A stretch of DNA of 28,212 nt from AP-16 sp036395835 (GTDB lineage Bacteria; Pseudomonadota; Alphaproteobacteria; Rhizobiales; Xanthobacteraceae), in assembly GCA_036395835.1 (NCBI GenBank), contig DASWCW010000132.1, positions 1 to 28,212 on the forward strand. Direction: 5' to 3'. The notes beneath the pieces were generated by a model. The model was not told where the DNA came from and made no database searches. It worked only from the letters and a program-made list of their open reading frames with translations. The position numbers and the translations under genes are program-made. Of this stretch, positions 1 through 7,767 are shown in pieces (positions within the stretch are counted from its first letter, which is position 1; the number at the start of each line of letters is the position of its first letter).

Positions 1-1
1 G

Positions 2-1441
<1,440 letters not shown>

Positions 1442-1457
1442 GAGAAAAGGCCGCCCC

Positions 1458-2333
1458 ATGCCCGACAAAGCCATCATCACCTGCGCGCTGACCGGCGTGC
1501 TGACCGATCCCCGGCAGCACCCGGTACCGGTCACGCCCGAGGAGATGGCGCGCGAGGCCCGGCGGGCCTTCGATGCCGGCGCCTGCGTGATGCACGTGCA
1601 TTTCCGCCGGCAGGGGCAGGGCCAAGGACATCTGCCGTCGTGGGAGCCGAAGGTCGCCGTCGCGATCATGCAGGCGATCCGCGACGCCTGCCCGGGCGTG
1701 GTTCTCAACCAATCGACCGGGACGCGGGGGCCGGACATCCAGGGACCGCTCGACTGCCTGCGCGCCGTCAAGCCGGAGCTCGCGGCCTGCAACGCCGGAT
1801 CGCTCAATTATCTCAAAGTCCGGTCCGACGGCAGCTGGGCCTGGCCGCCGCGGCTGTTCGACAATCCGGTCGACAAGGTGAAGGCCTATCTCGAGGTGAT
1901 GGCGCAGACCGGAACGCAGCCGGAGTTCGAGTGCTTCGACACCGGCATCGTGCGCTGCGTCGAGATGTACGCCCGGAACGGCATGTTCCGGGAACGGCCG
2001 CACTACAATTTCGTCATGGGGGTCGAATCCGGGATGCCAGCCGATCCGGATCTGCTGCCGATCCTGCGCAAGCTCGCGATCAAGGACGCGCGCTGGCAGG
2101 TCACCGCGATCGGGCGCGCTGAGATCTGGCGGCTGCACCGGCGCGCCGCCGAGCTCGGCGGCGATCTGCGCACCGGACTTGAGGACACGTTCTATCTGCC
2201 GGACGGGTCGAAGGCCGCATCGAACGGTGCGCTGGTCGAGACGCTGGCGCGCTGCGCGCGCGAAGCCGGACGCCCGATCGCCAGCCCGGCCGAGGCTCGC
2301 GAGATGCTGGGGCTCCTCAAGCAGGCGGCATGA
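1458..2333 (+). CDS. BKACE family beta-keto acid cleavage enzyme (formerly DUF849)
   Basis: Members of this zinc-dependent family condense a beta-keto acid with acetyl-CoA and split it into acetoacetate and a new acyl-CoA; the founding member, Kce, acts in lysine fermentation. The 291-residue protein has normal family length. The N-terminal strand and the loop around residues 12-28 (PVTPEEM) are typical, the zinc motif CVMHVHFR puts His46 and His48 at the positions used in Kce, NQSTGTRG lies at 84-91, and RTGLEDTFYL near 238-247 carries the expected C-terminal Glu ligand. I chose the ATG at 1458 because AGAGAAAAGG precedes it and the protein then starts directly with the first beta strand. 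The longer frame upstream only overlaps the carboxylase. Pairing with an acyl-CoA carboxylase suggests branched-chain or other acyl-CoA catabolism; the true substrate cannot be read from sequence. Confidence 0.92.
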   Translation: MPDKAIITCALTGVLTDPRQHPVPVTPEEMAREARRAFDAGACVMHVHFRRQGQGQGHLPSWEPKVAVAIMQAIRDACPGVVLNQSTGTRGPDIQGPLDCLRAVKPELAACNAGSLNYLKVRSDGSWAWPPRLFDNPVDKVKAYLEVMAQTGTQPEFECFDTGIVRCVEMYARNGMFRERPHYNFVMGVESGMPADPDLLPILRKLAIKDARWQVTAIGRAEIWRLHRRAAELGGDLRTGLEDTFYLPDGSKAASNGALVETLARCAREAGRPIASPAEAREMLGLLKQAA

Positions 2334-2343
2334 ACCCTGGGCG

Positions 2344-2383
2344 CGAAGCTTTCCCGAGGATTTCGAAGCTTTCCCGAGGATTT
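2344..2383. repeat. Perfect 20-bp tandem direct repeat (two copies)
   Basis: The unit CGAAGCTTTCCCGAGGATTT occurs twice back to back, at 2344-2363 and 2364-2383, with the following CG also matching the start of a unit. It lies 10 bases after the BKACE stop codon. No function is apparent; it looks like a recent slippage or duplication event in a decaying intergenic stretch. Confidence 0.9.
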
Positions 2384-2446
2384 CGGCCGTGCGAGCATCC
2401 GAGTGCCAGTGACGCCGTGGCCACGGAGCGGAATCGAAGAACCACG

Positions 2447-2551
2447 ATGAACCACAAAATAGTCTCGCGAGCCGAATGGCTCGAGGCGCGCACGCAGCTC
2501 CTGGCCAGGGAGATGGCCTGGGTGCGTCACCGCGACGAATACCGCACTTGA
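2447..2551 (+). pseudogene. Truncated remnant of a DUF899-family (thioredoxin-like) gene
   Basis: A 34-codon frame begins MNHKIVSRAEWLEARTQLLA, which closely resembles the start of DUF899 proteins (about 220-250 residues). It then jumps to MAWVRHRDEYRT, which resembles the family's later WVRVEKEY segment, and stops. The simplest reading is an internal deletion of about 15-20 codons plus loss of everything downstream, leaving a gene fossil. The rest of the family was not found in any frame before the cyclase gene starts at 2640. There is no good ribosome binding site. A very short functional protein is possible but unlikely. Confidence 0.6.
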
Positions 2552-2639
2552 TCGAGTTTTCGCCTGCTGCCGGGAATTTCGCTCGGCTATACTGGTCTAG
2601 GAGTTGTCATCCAGCCGAGACAGGACTCTCGACGACGTC

Positions 2640-4370
2640 ATGACCACGGTTTCGAGAACCGCTGACGCCCCGCCACGGCTCGAAGGAGCGGCGCTGAGCG
2701 GCAGGCGCTGGAATGTGCGGGCGGTGCGGGCGAGGCTGCGTCTCGTCAGCGCGCTCATCATGCTCGCGTTCGTGGTCTGCCACCTCGTCAGCCACATCAC
2801 CCTGCTCATCTCCTTCCCCGTCGCCAACCGCGTCCTGACGATCCTCATGGCGCCGTGGAACACCGCAATCGGCGGCGCGATCCTGCTGACGGCGGCGCTG
2901 GTGCACTACGTGAACGCGCTGTGGTCGATCTACGAGCGGCGCTATCTGCGCCTCTCCGCATGGGAATGGTGGCAACTCGGCCTCGGGCTGTGCATCCCGC
3001 CGCTGCTGATGGTCCACGTGCTGGCGACGCGGCTTGCCGGCGAACTGCTGGACGTGGAGAGCGATTACATCGAGATCCTGGTGCTGCAATGGGTGGTCTC
3101 GCCGAAATACGTGTTCATCCAGACCGCGGCCCTGCTGACGGTTTGGGTGCACGCCTCGATCGGGATCCATTTCTGGCTGCGCACCAAGCGCTGGTACCCG
3201 AGCGTGCGCGGCGCGCTCGCGGCGGCCGCGATCCTCATTCCGACCCTGGCGCTCGCCGGCTATGTGTCGGCCGGCAACCAGATCGTCCGCGAGGCCCAGG
3301 AGCCGGGCTACGTGGCCTCGGTCCTCCGCGAAGCCAACCTCACTCCCGCCGATAGCGGCATCATTTACCGCTGGGCCAACATCGGCTTCGTCACCCATTT
3401 CGCCCTGGTGGGGCTGACGTTCGCGGCGGTGTGGGGGCGGCGCCTCGCCTACCGGCTGCGCCGCCCGCCGACGCTGGCCCATTCGGGCGGACGCACCATG
3501 CCGATCCTGCCCGGCGCGACCGTGCTCGAAACCTTGCGCGAGAACGGCATCCCGCATGCCTCGGTATGCGGGGGCAGGGCGCGCTGCACCACCTGCCGCG
3601 TCATGGTCACCCGCGGGCTCGCCGCGCTCGCGGCCCCGGCCCTCCTGGAATCCAAGGCGCTGGCGCGCATCGAGGCGCCGGCCGGATTGCGCCTCGCCTG
3701 TCAGATCCGGCCGACGGCGGATCTTGCCGTCATGCCGCTGCTGCCTTCCGACGCGACGGCGGCGCAATGCAGCGTGCGCGGCGGGCTCGAGGGCAGCGAG
3801 CGGCTGATCACGGTCGTGTTCGTCGATCTGCGCGGGTCCACCACGCTCGGCGAGGCCAAGCTCCCCTACGACGTGCTGTTCATCCTCAATCAATTCTTCA
3901 CGGAAATGACCAAGGCGCTGGACGCCACCAACGGCCATTATTCGCAATTCACCGGCGACGGTCTGCTGGCGCTCTACGGGCTCCACGCCAAAGACCCGAT
4001 GACGGGACCGGCGGAGGCCTTGAGCGGCGCGCGCGAGATGCTGGCGCGGCTCGATCAGCTCAATCGTCGCCTCACGGGCGAGCTCACGCAGCCGCTGCGG
4101 ATCGGCATCGGCATCCATTTCGCCGAGGCGATCGTCGGCTCGATGGGACCGCCGCGCTCGCAGATCATCACCGCCATCGGCGATGCGGTGAACACCGCGG
4201 CGCGGCTCGAAGGGCTGACCAAGGAATATGATTGCGCGCTCGTGCTCTCGCGCCGCGCCGCGGAGGCGGGCGGGCTCGACCTCGCGGGCCAAGAGCTCCA
4301 CGCGGTCGCCGTCAAGGGCAGGGTGCAAAAGGTTGAGTTCTACGCGCTCCAGACGGTGCCGGAGGCCTGA
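2640..4370 (+). CDS. Membrane adenylate cyclase with SdhC-like anchor, [2Fe-2S] ferredoxin domain and class III cyclase domain (CyaC-like)
   Basis: Predicted to make cyclic AMP in response to membrane redox state. With the ATG at 2640 it has 576 residues. Six hydrophobic helices lie at about 33-59, 77-95, 111-129, 157-179, 191-210 and 247-267, with histidines at 48, 52, 89, 126, 171, 177 and 253 that could bind two b-type hemes, as in succinate dehydrogenase anchors. A plant-type ferredoxin domain (about 285-365) has Cys310, Cys316, Cys319 and Cys354. The cyclase domain (about 388-576) has metal-binding Asp396 (VDLRGST) and Asp440 (FTGDG), and GDAVNTAARLE with the transition-state Asn and Arg. 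The usual adenine-selecting Lys position appears to be Gln436. A TTG at 2604 is in frame, but its AGGAG touches it directly. From memory, Sinorhizobium meliloti CyaC is a redox-regulated cyclase with a diheme-b anchor; assignment to that group is inference. Confidence 0.9.
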   Translation: MTTVSRTADAPPRLEGAALSGRRWNVRAVRARLRLVSALIMLAFVVCHLVSHITLLISFPVANRVLTILMAPWNTAIGGAILLTAALVHYVNALWSIYERRYLRLSAWEWWQLGLGLCIPPLLMVHVLATRLAGELLDVESDYIEILVLQWVVSPKYVFIQTAALLTVWVHASIGIHFWLRTKRWYPSVRGALAAAAILIPTLALAGYVSAGNQIVREAQEPGYVASVLREANLTPADSGIIYRWANIGFVTHFALVGLTFAAVWGRRLAYRLRRPPTLAHSGGRTMPILPGATVLETLRENGIPHASVCGGRARCTTCRVMVTRGLAALAAPALLESKALARIEAPAGLRLACQIRPTADLAVMPLLPSDATAAQCSVRGGLEGSERLITVVFVDLRGSTTLGEAKLPYDVLFILNQFFTEMTKALDATNGHYSQFTGDGLLALYGLHAKDPMTGPAEALSGAREMLARLDQLNRRLTGELTQPLRIGIGIHFAEAIVGSMGPPRSQIITAIGDAVNTAARLEGLTKEYDCALVLSRRAAEAGGLDLAGQELHAVAVKGRVQKVEFYALQTVPEA

Positions 4371-4689
4371 CGGAATCAGGGCTCGCTCTCCCGCCCGCCA
4401 ACGATCGGATTCATTGTGCATAGCAGCATTGCGCCCGTGGCAGGACGGAGCCAGCGCGGGGTTTGCCGTATAGCCATGATAAATCAATAAGTTACCCAAT
4501 AAGTTCCGGAAACCGGGGGCTTTCCAATTGCATTGCAATATTCATGTTGCAGTGCACAATATTCCGGCCTATATTTCTGGTACCGAATGGCAGCAAAGGG
4601 CCTCCCGGCGCTGCCGACCCAGGAACATAGACCGTACCGGCGGCAGGTCCCAATTCCCCCAGCATGGCCGCCCCGAAAGGATGAGTGTC
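4371..4689. other. 319-base intergenic region upstream of the phasin gene
   Basis: The first 100 bases after the cyclase stop show no feature and no clear terminator. AT-rich sequence follows: CAATAAGTT occurs twice (4485-4493 and 4497-4505). Next come the TGC-rich repeats and promoter annotated at 4528-4575. The phasin leader runs from about 4582 to 4689 and ends in a Shine-Dalgarno sequence (GAAAGG, 4675-4680). An open frame crosses the region from 4528, but it would have to be translated through the promoter and is not supported. Confidence 0.6.
4528..4575 (+). promoter_or_regulatory. Phasin promoter overlapped by TGC-rich repeats resembling PhaR operators
   Basis: A sigma-70-like promoter is visible: TTGCAG (4547-4552), a 17-base spacer and TATATT (4570-4575). 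Two imperfect direct repeats lie on it: TTGCATTGCAATATT at 4528-4542 (containing the 11-base palindrome TTGCATTGCAA) and TTGCAGTGCACAATATT at 4547-4563. The second covers the -35 box. In polyhydroxybutyrate-storing alphaproteobacteria the repressor PhaR binds TGC-rich sites before phasin genes and is released by polymer, so a repressor site over the -35 box of a phasin gene fits that scheme. Binding itself is inferred. Confidence 0.6.
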
Positions 4690-5199
4690 ATGACCGAACT
4701 CAGCGCTGGTAAAACCAAGGCGACGAAAGCCGCGGCTCCCGTGGTTCCGCTGTTCGAATTCCCGCAGTTCGAGCTGCCCAAGTTCGAGCTGCCCAAGTTC
4801 GACTTGCCGGAGGCGCCTGCCGCGTTCCGCGAGGTCGCCGAGCAGGGCATCGCGCAGGCCAAGGCCGCTTACGAGAAAGCGAAAGCGGCCGCCGAGGAAG
4901 CCACCGGCGTCCTCGAGCGCTCCTATGCGGCCGCAGCCGAAGGTGCCGCCGAGTACAACCGGCAGGTCATCGATGCGGCTCGCGCCAACGTGAATGCCGG
5001 CTTCGATTACGCCATCGCGCTTCTGGCGGTGAAGTCCCCGACCGACGTGGTGGAAGTCTCGGCCGCGCATGTGCGCGAGCAGTTCCAGGCGATGACCGAG
5101 CAGGCCAAGCTGCTCGGAGAGCTCGCGCGGAAGCTGGCGGCGGAGGCCGCGGAGCCGATCCAGACCGGGGTCAACCGGGCGTTCCAGAACGCGGCCTGA
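4690..5199 (+). CDS. Phasin family protein with N-terminal FELPK repeats
   Basis: Phasins coat intracellular polyhydroxyalkanoate granules and control their number and size. The 169-residue protein is mostly amphipathic helix rich in Ala, Glu, Lys and Gln, with the typical core of a YNRQVIDAARANVNAGFDY-like segment near residues 97-115 followed by VKSPTDVVEV, where the chain turns into the second helical region. Residues 22-41 are four 5-residue units (FEFPQ, FELPK, FELPK, FDLPE) encoded by 15-bp DNA repeats. The start at 4690 has GAAAGG nine bases upstream; an in-frame ATG at 4681 touches that site and is less likely. The gene is flanked by its own promoter/operator and a terminator, so it is probably monocistronic. 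Confidence 0.9.
   Translation: MTELSAGKTKATKAAAPVVPLFEFPQFELPKFELPKFDLPEAPAAFREVAEQGIAQAKAAYEKAKAAAEEATGVLERSYAAAAEGAAEYNRQVIDAARANVNAGFDYAIALLAVKSPTDVVEVSAAHVREQFQAMTEQAKLLGELARKLAAEAAEPIQTGVNRAFQNAA
4753..4812 (+). repeat. Four tandem 15-bp coding repeats inside the phasin gene
   Basis: Units at 4753-4767, 4768-4782, 4783-4797 and 4798-4812. The middle two are identical (TTCGAGCTGCCCAAG) and the outer two are diverged. They encode a Phe-acidic-hydrophobic-Pro-X pattern that places a Phe and a Pro every five residues. Unit number could change by slippage. Confidence 0.85.
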
Positions 5200-5233
5200 G
5201 CGCCGTCAGATTCCGCCTAAACTAGTCCCGGAG

Positions 5234-5259
5234 AGCCCGTGCCGACGGCACGGGCTTTT
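5234..5259 (+). terminator. Rho-independent terminator after the phasin gene
   Basis: A perfect 10-bp stem, AGCCCGTGCC (5234-5243) with GGCACGGGCT (5247-5256), closes a three-base loop and runs into TTTT (5256-5259). It lies 34 bases after the phasin stop codon. Confidence 0.9.
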
Positions 5260-5370
5260 CGCGTTTTCATGGTTGCGCGGCTCCCCTGCAGGACGACGCC
5301 GCGAAGTGCTAGGCTTCGATCGGCCGCATTTTCCCATTACGGCGCTGTCGTCTGAAGGAGGTCAGCGAAC

Positions 5371-6105
5371 ATGCTCGACGCAGGATGGCGTTTCCGGTTC
5401 GGCTGGTGCGGACTCGCGTTTGCGATCGGCCTGAGCGCGCTCGGCGCCGTCGATGATGCGGGTGCGCAGCAGCGGGTGGCAGGCTCGCGCGTGGTCGTGA
5501 CCGGGGAGGGCAGCATCAGCGTCGCGCCCGACGTCGTGCAGATTCGCAGCGGCGTCAGCACGCGCGGCAAGACCGTGCGCGAGGCGGCCGAGACGAACTC
5601 CAAGACCATGGCGGCCATTCTGACCGCGCTGACCGAATCCGGCATCCCGCAGAAGGATGTGCGGACCGCGCAATTGTCGATCCAGCCCGTGTATGCCGCC
5701 CAGGAACCCGGCAAGGAGCAGAAGCTCGTCGGCTATAGTGTCGCCAATCACGTCAGCGCCAAGATCAAGCACGTCGAGAAGCTCGGAGACGTGCTCGATC
5801 GCCTGATCGCCGCCGGCGCCACCGAGGTCTGGAACGTGGAATTCCTGGTATCCGATCCGGCCAAGGTCCTCGACCAGGCCCGCGAGGCAGCGATTGCCGA
5901 CGCGCGGCGCAAGGCGGAGGTGTACGCCCGGGCCGCCGGCGTCCCGCTCGGTCGGGTGGTCTCGATCGAGGAGGAGTCCGGCGCTTCATCACCGATGCCG
6001 ATGCGCGCGCTGGCGCAGCCGGCGCCGGGCGCGCACGTCCCGATCGCGCCGGGCGAGAACACGCTGCGCGCGGTCGTTTCCGTGGCCTTCGAGATCGCCC
6101 GGTAA
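5371..6105 (+). CDS. SIMPL domain-containing (DUF541) exported protein
   Basis: A 244-residue protein with an N-terminal signal peptide: a basic start, a hydrophobic core at about residues 11-26 and a likely cleavage site after AGA at residue 32. The mature part is a SIMPL/DUF541 domain, beginning RVVVTGEGSISVAPDVV and containing KVLDQAREAAIADARRKAE, the most conserved helix of the family. The end, LRAVVSVAFEIAR, is also typical. Homologues sit in the periplasm or outer membrane and have been linked to oxidative stress protection, but no biochemical activity is established. GAAGGAGG at 5355-5362 is an excellent ribosome binding site for this ATG. The next gene starts 14 bases after the stop, so they may be co-transcribed, though a functional link is not evident. 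Confidence 0.92.
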   Translation: MLDAGWRFRFGWCGLAFAIGLSALGAVDDAGAQQRVAGSRVVVTGEGSISVAPDVVQIRSGVSTRGKTVREAAETNSKTMAAILTALTESGIPQKDVRTAQLSIQPVYAAQEPGKEQKLVGYSVANHVSAKIKHVEKLGDVLDRLIAAGATEVWNVEFLVSDPAKVLDQAREAAIADARRKAEVYARAAGVPLGRVVSIEEESGASSPMPMRALAQPAPGAHVPIAPGENTLRAVVSVAFEIAR

Positions 6106-6119
6106 GGGAAACTGGCGCG

Positions 6120-7724
6120 ATGGCGAATTACACGGCCGACGTTGCGGTGATCGGCGGTGGGATTGCCGGCATCGCGGCGGCGCTCGAGCTGCTCGACCAT
6201 GGCCGCGACGTGCTCATCCTCGACCGCGACGAGGAAAGCGGTTTCGGCGGCCTTGCCAAGGAGAGCTTCGGCGGCGTGTTCTTCGTGAACAGCCGCGAGC
6301 AGCAGCGCAACGGCATCAAGGACAGTCCGGCGCTGGCCTTGCGCGACTGGCATTCGTTCGCGGAATTTGGGCCCGAGGACCGCTTCCCGAAGCTGTGGGC
6401 CGAAACCTATGTGGAGCGCTGCATTCCCGACGTCTACGAGTGGCTGTGCGCCGGCGGCATCCGCTTCCTGCCGCTGCCGGCTTGGGTCGAGCGCGGCGAG
6501 GCGCGGCCCGGAAACTCGGTGCCGCGGTTTCACATCGTCTGGGGAACCGGGCGCGAGCTGGCCACGAAACTGATCGCGGCGCTCCGCTCGCACCCGAACC
6601 GCGGCCGGTTCGCGGTCAAGTTCGAGCACCGGGTCGAGACGCTGGTCACGCAGGGCGGGCGGATCGCCGGCTGCGCGGGCACGCACGAACGCGACGGCAC
6701 GACGTTCGAGGTACGCGCCGAGCACGTCATCGTCGCGAGCGGCGGCATCAACGGCGACATCGGGCGGGTCAAGGCGAACTGGCACCGCGATTGGGGCAAG
6801 CCGCCGGAAGTGATTCTCAACGGCTCGCACAAATATGCCGACGGCAAGCTGCACGACGCGGTCGCGACCATCGGCGGCCGCCTCACGCACCTCGACAACA
6901 TGTGGAATTACGCTTCGGGCGTGCATCACTACCGGCCGCGCAAGCCGCTGCACGGGCTCTCGCTGGTGCCGGCGAAATCCGCACTGTGGCTCAACTGGCG
7001 CGGCGAGCGCATCCTGCCGCCGCTCGTCAGCGGCTTCGACACCCGCGCGCTCGTCACCGCGATTTGTGCGCAGGAGCGCCAGTACAGCTGGCAACTGATG
7101 AACCGGAGAATCGCGCTGAAGGAGCTGGCGATATCCGGCGCCGAGTTCAACCCGTCGATTCGCGACAAAAGCTGGGTCCGGCTTGCGCGAGATATGATTC
7201 TGGGGAATCGCTGGCTGGTGGGCGAGATGACGGCGAACTGCCGCGACTTCGTCGTGGCGCGGTCGTTATCGGAACTCGCCGGTAAGATGAACGCGCTGCA
7301 GGGCGACCGCAGCGTCGATCCCGGCGCGCTGACCGCAGCGGTCACGCGCTACGACGCCGAGGTCGCGCGCGCATCGGATTCGCAGGACCCGCAGTTGCGG
7401 CGCATCGCCGAGCTGCGGCAGTATCGCGGCGACCGCATGCGCATCAGCAAGTCGCAAAAAATCCTCGACGAGCGCGCGATGCCGCTCATCGCCATTCGCG
7501 AGTTCATCGTGAGCCGCAAGAGCCTCGGCGGCATCGCCACGGATCTCGAGTGTCGCGTGCTCGGCGGCGCGGACGAGCCGGTTGCGGGCCTCTACGCGGT
7601 CGGCGAAGCGGCCGGCTTCGGCGGCGGCGGCATGCACGGTTTGCGCGGGCTCGAAGGCACCTTCCTGGGCGGCTCGATCCTGACCGGGCGCATGGCCGGA
7701 CGCAGCATCGGACGCCCGTCGTGA
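6120..7724 (+). CDS. FAD-binding dehydrogenase (fumarate reductase/3-ketosteroid-delta1-dehydrogenase-like)
   Basis: A 534-residue flavoprotein of the FAD-binding_2 family. The dinucleotide motif VIGGGIAGIAAALEL lies at residues 10-24, with the ribose-binding acid at Asp35 (LILDRDEE). The FAD-domain segment HVIVASGGINGD lies near 202-213, and the C-terminal FAD loop reads GLYAVGEAAGFGGGG followed by GLRGLEGTFLGG. No signal peptide, heme motif or extra domain is present, so it is probably cytosolic. Family members dehydrogenate ketosteroids or reduce double bonds conjugated to carboxylates; the substrate cannot be told here. It is followed at short spacing by a ThDP enzyme and an aldehyde dehydrogenase, which suggests one catabolic operon. 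Start chosen at the ATG with AAGGGAAA just upstream, directly before the first beta strand. Confidence 0.88.
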   Translation: MANYTADVAVIGGGIAGIAAALELLDHGRDVLILDRDEESGFGGLAKESFGGVFFVNSREQQRNGIKDSPALALRDWHSFAEFGPEDRFPKLWAETYVERCIPDVYEWLCAGGIRFLPLPAWVERGEARPGNSVPRFHIVWGTGRELATKLIAALRSHPNRGRFAVKFEHRVETLVTQGGRIAGCAGTHERDGTTFEVRAEHVIVASGGINGDIGRVKANWHRDWGKPPEVILNGSHKYADGKLHDAVATIGGRLTHLDNMWNYASGVHHYRPRKPLHGLSLVPAKSALWLNWRGERILPPLVSGFDTRALVTAICAQERQYSWQLMNRRIALKELAISGAEFNPSIRDKSWVRLARDMILGNRWLVGEMTANCRDFVVARSLSELAGKMNALQGDRSVDPGALTAAVTRYDAEVARASDSQDPQLRRIAELRQYRGDRMRISKSQKILDERAMPLIAIREFIVSRKSLGGIATDLECRVLGGADEPVAGLYAVGEAAGFGGGGMHGLRGLEGTFLGGSILTGRMAGRSIGRPS

Positions 7725-7767
7725 GCGCGTCGCAGCCAGTCAACCGCGACGGCGCATTGGGCGCGCC

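Noticed and set aside
2604..2639. TTG start that would lengthen the cyclase by 12 residues
   Set aside because: Its AGGAG directly touches the TTG with no spacing, and the added residues have no family support. ATG 2640 is preferred, though its own ribosome site is weak.
2607..4538. 643-codon minus-strand open frame opposite the cyclase gene
   Set aside because: Composition typical of antisense frames in high-GC DNA; the plus strand holds a clear three-domain protein.
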